A DNA stretch of 64,000 nt from Phlebotomus papatasi (Eukaryota; Arthropoda; Insecta; Diptera; Psychodidae), in the NCBI RefSeq assembly GCF_024763615.1, contig NC_077223.1:62310627-62374626 (forward strand), written 5' to 3'. Under the pieces are notes generated by a model, which saw nothing but the letters and a program-made list of their open reading frames with translations, was not told the DNA's origin and searched no databases. The first letter of the stretch is position 1; each line of letters starts with the position of its first letter. Positions 55,277 through 64,000 of the stretch are shown here, piece by piece. The translations under genes and the position numbers were made by a program.

Positions 55277-57360
55277 TACAATAGAAATTTTCAAGTAATG
55301 CCAGAAAAAAGAAACATTTTGCAAATATTTTTCCAAATTTGTAGGAGAGTTCCGTAAGATTATCATTGTTCTGGATAATCAGTAATCCTGAATTATTAAT
55401 CAATAAATGAGTCCAAAGACTTGCGTGTCAGAAGAAGTCATAACAAGTCAGGACATTAGTATAATAAATCGCATTTAGATCTTACTTTATTCATGTGGGC
55501 TATTTTAGGCTGAAAATTCCTGAAGTTCTGTCCTAAATATATAAGACCTACTCTGAAAATTATAGCCCATTTGCACACTTCATGGCATATTAAATTATAA
55601 ATGTATCTCTTTTCTCGTTAATTTTGAAGCAGAAGTTATTGCTTTTGCCGCGCAAAAAGCAGACTCGTCAATGAAATATTCAAGCAATTTATGATCTGAG
55701 CAAAAAAGCTCTCGAAAGTTCAGTGCCTTCAAGCTCTTTGGCCGTTTAGAAAACTAATTTCTATGGATATTTATCTACAATTATATGCATTTCTCACTCT
55801 TACGCATTCAGTTTACCAAGAAAGGTGGTTCGTTTTAGTATACAAAACATACATTATATAGTCTAATTTATTCATTGCAAATTTCAAGCACGATCCCCTG
55901 CAAAAGTTTCACAGAGGTGATGGAAAAATGTGTGGTATTTCAGCAAGTGAATAAAATTCATGTGAAAAAGTTTGCCACAATTCAATGGGGTTTGAGAATA
56001 GTTGAGGAAATTTGTCTCCATGTCGAGTGAATGTGGCAAGAAATTCATATTTATTCGCTTTTCTCTTTTTTTACTGCACAAAAAGACATTCTGACGAAGT
56101 TTAGACACACGACATGAAAACTTTTAGTTTCAATGGCTTCTGCTTACATTCAAGAATACGCATATTGGGTAAAAGTTTCATGGGAAAAGTTTCCAGGAGG
56201 TGCAAAAGCAATAAAAATCTCAAACATAACTTTTTTCACTGGATGAGATATTAATAATGTTTTCTCGTTTACTGATGAAAGCGAAACCTTTTGAAAGATT
56301 CATTTACATTTAAAAGCTCTTATCATCAATCAAGCATACCAACTACGTGTACATAGTTGAGATAGTTGAGATTTATTAAAACTTTCAATCCTTCAGTAAA
56401 TGATCAATTGACCTATGATTCTAAAAATAAGCCTTATGTACTGTCCATCAATCTAAACCGAAAGTGTGTCAAAGTTGTAACGAGGTTTCGTACTCTAGAC
56501 ACAAATTCCTACTTGTAATGTGCCCTGCAGTGGATTTCTGAAGGCAAACACTTACACAATTGCATTAGATTACAATCTCAAGTCGTCATTGGGGAAAGAC
56601 TGCATTTGTCCCCCTTTTGCAACTCCTGTGGCATTCAATCCACTTCTGTGGCTTCCTTGTATGAACGGAATAATACGCCTTATCTGACATGGAAAGTCGC
56701 TTTCATCTTACAATGCTTCATTGATTAACGTCATTTTGTGAGTTCTTACAACTTCACAATTCAATATCCCGTTTATCGCTACCAATAAACAATTTAAAAA
56801 TCACTTCAGAAATCAATATGAAGAAAAAATCCAAGAGAAAAACGTACAAAATGCGCAACATTTCACTTATTATGAATATTAATGCATAAAAAATAATTGT
56901 TTTTTTACGATTCAAAATTACTATATGTTATCCAATTATACCTTCAAACGTTCTAAAATGTTGTGTTTTACTTCATGATAACTTCATGATAAGCTGAGAT
57001 TATTTACAGGTTACCTCGAAATGCGCGCAACTCGGGGTACTTGCAACTCGGAATGCGTGAAAATTCGATTGTGAGTTGAATTTTGAGAGTAAAGAATCAT
57101 GTTGAGCAAACTTTCCTCGACGGCCGAAACGGATAAAATTGGTTAAAGTTAACAATCGGCGTTCCTTAGACCCGAGCAGATTTACAAAATAATTCTAAAT
57201 CTAGACGAAGATGCACATAGTAAAATTTTCAAGAACTTAAATAAAAAAAGCATGTCAGGATTGTAGGGAGGTGTAATTGACACTTCGGAATCATCACGGC
57301 ATACCCTTTTAGTCCAAGACCTAAATACAATATTATCACTACTGACTTTTACTTAAGGTA
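55277..57360. other. Unique non-coding block
   Basis: No gene was found. 56510-56740 has more even composition and could be a conserved non-coding segment. 57005-57085 carries the CCTCGAAATGCGCGCAACTC repeat fragment also seen at ~43230. Confidence 0.4.
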
Positions 57361-58424
57361 AGGGCTCATAATTTTGGACAGTCTGCTTATAAGCATCGAT
57401 GTTCTAAGTTTGAAGTGCGATATTTTCAATAATAATTGGCTTTTTTTGTTACTCTTTTTTCAGAAGGTTTGTTTAGGAACTTGGCGTGCTGTTTATCGGC
57501 CTTGTTTTTACTAAAATTAGACTTAATACGTTTAAGAATGAATTGATATGTAGAGGTGAATTTGACTCTTATTTTGGAGAACTTGGTTATTAATTTGGAC
57601 AACTTGACTGTAAATTTGGACAGCTAATCCGCCTCAACAGGATGTCCAATGTTCTTCATTTCATGAACCAATCTTACCAAGTCCTCTTCCTGTTCATGTA
57701 AGGGAAACGTAAAATGTCACAAGAAGCCCGGAAACTTTCCATATCATTCATTAAAGTGAGTTGACTTCGGTACTCCAAGTACGTGCAGATTAGCGCATTC
57801 CTTGACCTTTCCGGGAGCCTTTCAAGGCTTTTCTCGCTACATCTCTTTCGTAGAGATGATGCTCCTTTGTTTCTCCAGGCATTTGTCCAACCTAGTCATT
57901 ACAAAAACTAAAACTTCACGAAATTTCGTGAGAAAAACACCTGTCCAAAATAAGAATCATCACCTCACTGGTGAATGTCTTAAAAAATTTCCCATTTTTC
58001 ACACGAAAAATCTAATTCACAAGGCAAATCTCATTTCAGGTCAAATGTACAAATCATCAGTAACGTGAATCAACACAATATTCAATGAATATTCAATAAT
58101 ATCACTCAAAAACAGCGAACAAACTTTGTTAGTACTTCACCAAAACTAAATAAGACTGAAGTAAGCCACGAAGTTCTGTCATATTTCTCGTAAGCAATAG
58201 CTCACACTAAATTTTCAACAAAGCAATTTTAACTCAAATTGTATTCAAAATTTAACGTATTTAGTGTTAAAATCTTCTAAAAAGAACAAATATTTAGATA
58301 GAATTCATTATTTATCAAATATTTGAATAAAGATCCATCATTTTAATCAATTTATTTTTAGTGTCCAATTTTATCCTCAAAGTGTCCAAAATAAGAAACT
58401 GGACAAAATTATGAGCATTTCCCC
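57361..58424 (+). mobile_element. ~1-kb TA-flanked element ('CTCATAATTTTGG' family), copy 2
   Basis: The left end GGGCTCATAATTTTGGACAG mirrors the right end ACAAAATTATGAGCATTTCC, with TA on both sides. It is collinear with 16868-18447. On the minus strand a stretch around 57725-57850 reads YERDVARKALKGSRKG, followed after a stop by more charged residues. This faintly resembles the helix-turn-helix start of pogo-type transposases, but I would not rely on it. The 88-codon plus frame is not supported. Confidence 0.75.
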
Positions 58425-58776
58425 TATACTTAATACGACACGTTAAAAAACTGGGCTACTCTAATAACTCTTCTCCAGACCTGGAAACTTTCCATCAACT
58501 ACTTCCAGCACCTTACCACTTCCAGCTGTTTAAGAAGACAGTCAACTGCATTGATTTTACTTTCAAGTGATTTGGATGGAAATTCCGACATTATATAGAC
58601 TGATGTGATTTCAGAGCTTAGTCCGCAATTGCTTTATATATATTTTTACTAATGTATGGTTTGTTTACTAATGCAAAGTTTAAAAGTGTGATACAAATTA
58701 TTCAAATTTTCCATTTTAAAGGAAAAATATTTACTGGATGTAGTAAAATTCTATAAATCTAATGAAAATACTCAGA
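58425..58776. other. Non-coding spacer
   Basis: Nothing recognisable between the ~1-kb element and the possible pogo-like element. Confidence 0.4.
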
Positions 58777-59226
58777 TACAGTCAGGCCATGTAACTGCGA
58801 CGATTGGAAAACTCGGATGCCGCGACCGATTCAACTCCGATAAATCCACTTAAAATATAATTTATATTTTTATTTCCATAATTAATTACTTCAGTAACAT
58901 AATATAACTATTATACTTTAAGAAAAACCAAAAATTATATTTTTATCGGTTTAATAAGTCGTTGAAACAAATATTTTTCAAACTCGGGTCAGCTGGGTTG
59001 TGTACTAAAAATGTTATTTCCGAGAAAATTTTGCTGTTGACAGCTCGTCGCTGGAAAACGTTCAGTGGTTTTTCTTTGTTATGAAATATTATTTCCAATA
59101 AAAATTATTAATAAAAGTGAAGCTTAGTTATTGATCTATATATTTCACAAAACACAACCTTCTGACCATTTAACCAGACCGTGTTTTTAATTGCGATAAA
59201 AGTGCCACACACACTGACATTTCACT

Positions 59227-59547
59227 GCAGAGGACAATATTGTCATTGAACCTGTTGACAATGGACCCATCATCAGCACCGAAGACGCTAGTCTTTATTT
59301 CCCGGAAATTGTTTTCCAACATTCGAAAGAGGAGTCCATTATCAATAACCAGCACGATTAGGACACCGACAATGATCCTTCAAATGATCCAGTCACACCT
59401 GGAAATCAACTCTCTGCAATTTCTGAGACTCTCGATTCTCCTGAAACTCAACCGATTTTCGACACACTAAAACAGTGCTATTTCTGGCCAGGAGAAATTC
59501 CAAAACGTCGCCAGAAGACGAGGGTCAAAGTTACCAATGTGAATTGA
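59227..59547 (+). pseudogene. Last exon of a decayed transposase-like gene
   Basis: After an acceptor-like TTTCACTGCAG (ending 59230), a frame with no ATG stays open for over 100 codons except for one TAG at 59359-59361, and ends at the TGA at 59545-59547. It is acidic, then ends IPKRRQKTRVKVTNVN after CYFWPG. An acidic tail followed by (Y/F)WP-x-P and a basic run is how several insect pogo/Tigger-like transposases end. Flanks at 58779-58816 and 59786-59835 share ACTGCGA-type and GCATCCGAG-type words in inverse order. No catalytic domain is present. The 76-codon ATG frame on the same strand and the 61-codon minus frame are shadows. Confidence 0.35.
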
Positions 59548-59583
59548 TGGAATAAAACTTTAAAAAATGTTTTTGAAATAATA

Positions 59584-59737
59584 GCCGTACTAACTATGGC
59601 GCTGTTATCTTGTAATATCATTATCTCGTTATCTCGTTATCTCGTTATGTTCTCGTAATGTATTTTATAATTGAAAAATTATAACAAGATAACAGATTAC
59701 GGAGATTACGAGATAACAACGCCATAGTGAGTACGGC
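59584..59737 (-). mobile_element. GCCGTACTCACTATGG hairpin MITE, copy 2 (154 bp)
   Basis: Opposite orientation to 37204-37330, with the same ends and TA flanks. It is 27 bp longer, mainly because TTATCTCG occurs three times in tandem where copy 1 has fewer. Confidence 0.9.
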
Positions 59738-59839
59738 TAATATCTTCTCATTTTTGTGCATTCATTAAACTTTTCCTTAAAATGAGCATCCGAGTTTGAT
59801 CGAATTCAACGGAGTTAGAAAAAAGCATCGCAGTAAGGT

Positions 59840-61833
59840 TCTTGCGCATATATTAATATTATCGTAATTTAATTAATTTTTTTCAATATTATTGCTAAAA
59901 TTCTTTTGCTATCATGATTCTAAATGAAACAAAGAATAATTCTATTGATTTGGAATGGGGAGGAAATATTTCACCAGTCCGAAAACAAGCGTTAAAGTCG
60001 CACTCCATGAAAAGCATCGGGATTACCTCTCTATACTATTATTAATATCTAATATCTATAATATCTAATATCTATATAATACTATTTTATAGTGTTAATT
60101 AATGAACCTAAAAGATCTTGTCAAATTTTTAAATTTAATAGTGCCAAAATTTGTCATATTTGACAGTTTTCTTATAAGAAAATTATAAGGTTTATTATAA
60201 ATGAAAAATGTTGCAATACAAAATAAACCTTATAATTTTCTGAAGTTCTAAATCCTTTTCAATAATATTTGAGAAGGAAACCTCTGAAAAGCTTACATAA
60301 TACTCATTTTCCTTTTGAAGTAGTTGCTATGCAATTTCTGTCAAATTTATCCAGGGGATTCTTAAAGAATCTTCACTCTCCTATTGTAGAAAATTTTAAT
60401 ATAATTTTCTAATCTCTCCGAGAAATTTATCTCTTTTTCAAACATTCTTCATCATCCCCACAGACTGATCCAATTTTTCTGTGGAGACGTCATGGAAAGT
60501 CTCTCGAGAAAATCCAATTTAAATTGCATGTACCTCATTAAATTGCAAATTTATTTATTGTACCATCTTCATTCCCCTTCAAATCCACACTTTAGGATGG
60601 ATTTTAGCATTTTCCATCAAGCAGATTGCCCAATTAATTCAAAAGGTGCCACAAATTTACAACACATGAACATTTCCTGCAGATGTAGAGAAAAAAATAC
60701 ACGCAGGGAGAAGAATAATAAAATTATCAGCAATTTATCATTTGGTCTATGCAGAATGAATTGGAAATTCTAAATAGCTGGACTCTTTCCTGATGGGATG
60801 AGGGTCAATTTTCTCGCATCTAATCCGGTACTTGAAAATGAAGGAGATGAAAAAGCTTTCGCCCCAAAAAAAAAATCCAGAAGAGGGATTGGGGCGGATT
60901 TTCCAGTGTAACCAAAGAAAAAAAAAAACTTAGGGAGGGAAAGGCGAAAAGCTCAGGAAACAAAATTGTTTCCTCTTCTTTTTTTTTCCTTCCTTGCTCT
61001 TTAATTTCATTTGCTTCCCTTTGTACTCCCAGAAGATTTTTATTTCACTCTTTAATGTTTAGTTGAGTGTTGTATAGGCTCAGCAAGAGAATTCTTACAA
61101 AGAGATGTAAAGTGTCTAAAGAAAAGTTAAAATAATAAATTTAAATAGGATTTACATAGCACAATTTTGTAACTGTGTATTTTTTTAAGATATCTTTCCG
61201 TGAAAAGAAATGTCATAAAAATTACGCAAACATGTTCAGAATTGGGTGAAATTGCGACGCAGTTTTGACTGAAAGCTCGCTGAAAGCTCACGAAGGGAAT
61301 GAAATATGTTTCACATGAAGCTTCACTCAGAAAAATCCGTGATAAAGAAAAAAATGAATATAGCAAAAATTATTTAATGTTTTTTTTTTGAGTGAGTTAA
61401 TTAATTTTTGTTTGAAGGTCAATATCAGGGTTGAAAAGGTCTATCAAAAAGTTGAATACGGATAAAATGTGGCTAATAAAATTCTCTAACAATTCCACAA
61501 AACAGACTTCTATACACAGTTTTGTGTCTTACGATATACTTCGATTAAACTTATGTTAAAAATGCAACTTTTGTTTGTGTCCTGAGGATACCACGTCTCT
61601 AGTGTTGGATTCATGAACTTCATTATTTCCGGAAAATTGTCGCGCATTAAGAAGTCTCCAATTTTCTCACAGAAAATGCAAATACCAGGATCGTTGCTTC
61701 TTCCAGAGCCCACAGCGTTTTTCCTAAGAATCTGCTATTTAAAGAGATTCAACATGAATTAACTATCATTGCTAACCTTTACTAGGATTCGTTCCGTAGA
61801 GGGGTGAATCACTGCATAGCACTAGGAACGCTT
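59840..61833. other. Non-coding AT-rich DNA, apparently unique
   Basis: Only short frames occur (93 codons at 60492-60773), with no motif. TATCTAATA repeats lie near 60040-60080. No transposon ends were recognised. Confidence 0.4.
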
Positions 61834-61983
61834 TCAACCCTTTAAGAACAATTGGGTCACCGGTGACCCAAAAATGAAATTTTTCCTACGATATTCTAAA
61901 GTTATGCTTTGCTCTAAAAACTTAGAAAAAAATAATTTTTTCTGACCCCCGATTTTTGACCTTCTCGTCCTTAAAGGGTTAAG
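61834..61983 (+). mobile_element. TTTAAGGACGA-type element, copy 2 (~150 bp)
   Basis: The left CAACCCTTTAAGAACAA mirrors the right CGTCCTTAAAGGGTTAA. The sub-terminal GTCACCGGTGACCC is a perfect 14-bp palindrome. It is a shorter relative of 32137-32657. Confidence 0.65.
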
Positions 61984-62160
61984 AGAAACCAACACCGCTG
62001 CTTATGACATATTCGATGTCAATTCAAATATAAACCAATACCAAAGTTCTTTAAAAAATAAGGGTTTAATCATTGGGAAGAGAAGGTAGTGCTACTACTA
62101 CTTAAAATCTCCAAGCAGCCTAAAATTATGAAATACATATTTGATTAATTAAACCAGAGG

Positions 62161-62271
62161 TGAGAAGAACCGTTTAAACCGAATAAACGTCTAAATAAGT
62201 TTGTTCTGGTAGCGTTTTGACCATTGACGTATATGTTTCATATGACGTTTATTCGGTTTCAACGGTTCTTA
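62161..62271. repeat. Inverted repeat, ~30-bp arms
   Basis: GAAGAACCGTTTAAACCGAA to AACGTC (62163-62191) mirrors GACGTTTATTCGGTTT to GGTTCTTAC (62243-62271), with a ~50-bp spacer. It may be the core of an unlisted MITE, which would end near 62150 and 62290. Confidence 0.65.
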
Positions 62272-62347
62272 CACGTCTTTGAATTAAACGACTTAATAAG
62301 TAAATTGTCAAAATCTTTTGGACTGTTTTTAAAATCCAAAAGCTATA

Positions 62348-62560
62348 GGGAAAACTGGGGCACCACCAAACACGGGATAGCACCAAACACTGCAATTTTT
62401 TCAATAGGATATTCGACTTCAGAGGACAAGACTTATACAAATTTTTAGGCATTATAGGGATGCTTGTCCACTGAAGAAATGGTCGAGATAGTTCAAATAG
62501 CTTAGAAATAAAAATTAGTGTTCGGTGCTACCCCGTGTTTGGTGGTGCCCCAATTTCCCC
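62348..62560 (+). mobile_element. GGGGAAAC-type MITE, copy 2 (213 bp)
   Basis: The ends GGGAAAACTGGGGCACCACC and GGTGGTGCCCCAATTTCCCC are inverted, with TA on both sides. It matches 10439-10650 along its length, in the same orientation. Confidence 0.88.
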
Positions 62561-64000
62561 TAATCAAATTTCTCTGAGTGAGTGTCGTCTGTGGCCCATC
62601 GTATTGCATTAGTTTCCTCATTCTTGAGTTTCTGAGCTACAACTTCAGAAATTCCTCAACTCCTGAAGTTGTGGGTGGCCTAAATGAGTAAGTTTTTGCT
62701 AAAGTGGCATGAGTGGCAAATTAGAGAAACGCAGATGTCGTAACTTTATCCATTTTGATGGTGAATAATTTGAGATGTGCGCCAACATAATTCAGTGGCG
62801 TTGGAGGAAATGATAACATCCCTGGAGGGCGATTAGTGTGAAAAGTTGATGGTTCTCCCCACATCTCAACCAAAATTCCACGTGGCGCGCCGTGCTCTCT
62901 GTCACGTGATACTCATTAATATTAATGCCATTAACATTGTAATAACTTCCTGAGTGAGAAAAAGGGGTTGCCGGCATTCCCTAATGCTGCCAAAGTAGCA
63001 GTTTCGAGTTCAAGTCGTAATCATACAAGACATTGAAAGTGAGCCAAATATACCTGGAGGATGATTAATTGTAGGCTCTTACCAGGATATTATTCCCTAT
63101 TTTGTCACAAAGCCATCACTAACCTACAGAGTTGGAGTTTGTGGTTTAATCGATAACTTACGGGTGGACTTAAGGAAGTTTCCCAGGTATGTTCTCTTTT
63201 GGAAAATCCCTCCAACAATGCGACTCAGAATTCTGTAGGATATTACTCTAAAATTTCACAACTCGAAAAGCACTCGGAAGAATGTTCTTTTGGTGAATTA
63301 GTTGCTAAAGTCTTCCCTGAACTGTCACTTAACTCAATTTAATGCTAAAAGATGTTTTTTCGCCGAGATTTTCCGCCTTTTACCTCTACTTATTTCTCGT
63401 CAAATCAAATTCTATTCTTGATTCTCTTATCTTTGTCGCAGCTATTTTTCTTTTTATTAAAAATTAATGGACTCAGGAAAATCCCAAAGATATATGAGCA
63501 TAGACTGTGAGGACAAAATATCCATATGAGATGGATTTGAGAAGGACAAAAGGATAAGGATGAAAGCAAAATATGAGAAAAAGCCAACGGACTTTGATGG
63601 AATGAGGGTGAGCTTTTCCAACGTCCTTTTTATGACAGCAACAAAAAAAAAAGAACCGCATGACCGGGAAAGTTGAGACAAAGAGCACAATTAAATACAT
63701 CGCTCGAGAAGTTGAAAAGGCGGATTATGCAAATATCAGGCTCAATTACTTCTTTGCTGGCAAAATGTTTGAAAATGGTCTGAAAGGAGAGAGTGGAAAT
63801 TAGTTGGGAATTGGAGTTTTCTCCAAGAACATTTCCTTTTTGTTTTCATTATTTCTCACAAAATGTAAATATTCTAAGCTAAGCCATTTTATGATAATAT
63901 TAATTAATTAATATTATTTCTCGCAGTGTGTACTCAGTGCTAAAACAAAAGAAAGCTATAATGAAAAAGAAGTAATGAAAGTCTCAATTTAATTGGGAGT
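62561..64000. other. Unique non-coding block, possibly regulatory
   Basis: No gene or known repeat is seen. 62700-63000 is less AT-rich. It holds a GGCGCGCC core (62884-62891), CACGTG (62903-62908) and a dense TCATTAATATTAATG stretch, a mix often seen in insect enhancers. AATATTAATTAATTAATATT at 63897-63916 is a perfect 20-bp palindrome. Overlapping minus-strand frames at 63405-63700 are unsupported. Confidence 0.4.

Overview
The window looks like gene-poor, AT-rich, repeat-dense chromosomal DNA from an insect, most likely a lower dipteran. This organism call is an inference. It rests on a Jockey-type LINE with an arthropod-style Inr+DPE promoter, on mariner- and pogo-like relics, on tRNA-derived SINEs, and on many short TA-flanked MITEs. 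I found no host gene with recognisable exons. The only long, clearly coding genes are the two ORFs of the LINE.

Layout. 1-1383 is AT-rich with nothing coding. 1384-5602 is an apparently full-length Jockey-clade non-LTR retrotransposon. It has an internal promoter, ORF1 (gag-like, three zinc knuckles), ORF2 (endonuclease plus reverse transcriptase), an AATAAA signal, a TAA-type tail and an 11-bp near-perfect target duplication. The two ORFs overlap as ATGA. From 5.6 to 64 kb the DNA is a mosaic of non-autonomous elements separated by unique AT-rich DNA.

Elements recognised by internal comparison include: CACTGAGA-ended MITEs (8.3, 10.4, 47.4, 54.6 kb; a longer relative at 50.7 kb); GGGGAAA-ended TA-flanked MITEs (10.4, 17.9, 22.2, 42.4, 45.4, 62.3 kb); ~1-kb elements whose termini read 'CTCATAATTTTGG' (16.9, 57.4 kb); GGGGAGAC-ended elements (25.1, 54.9 kb); possible TTAA-flanked elements (29.0, 44.5, 47.0 kb); hairpin MITEs (37.2, 59.6 kb); fold-back elements carrying GCCAAAATCCCGAA arrays with 9-bp target duplications (23.8, 47.2 kb); large palindromes (14.4, 33.7, 40.5 kb), one with a tRNA-like unit in each arm; three SINE copies (11.6, 22.8, 27.7 kb); two identical tRNA-like units 343 bp apart (35.5 and 35.9 kb); and a modular 1.8-kb element with a GGCC microsatellite (48.0 kb).

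Reading frames by hand also shows decayed transposon coding relics: a frameshifted mariner transposase (50.3 kb), a LINE ORF2 C-terminus (39.7 kb) and a possible pogo/Tigger-like last exon (59.2 kb).

How it fits together. The nested insertions give a relative order of events. A GGGGAAAC MITE sits inside a CACTGAGA MITE. A CACTGAGA MITE sits inside a fold-back, which itself sits inside a GGGGTTACG element. Removing inserts restores sister-copy length (253 bp in both copies for the CACTGAGA family). The LINE is the only element here that could supply its own proteins. The SINEs and MITEs would depend on enzymes encoded elsewhere. Boundaries come from reading and in-window comparison only, so family names are descriptive and not database names.
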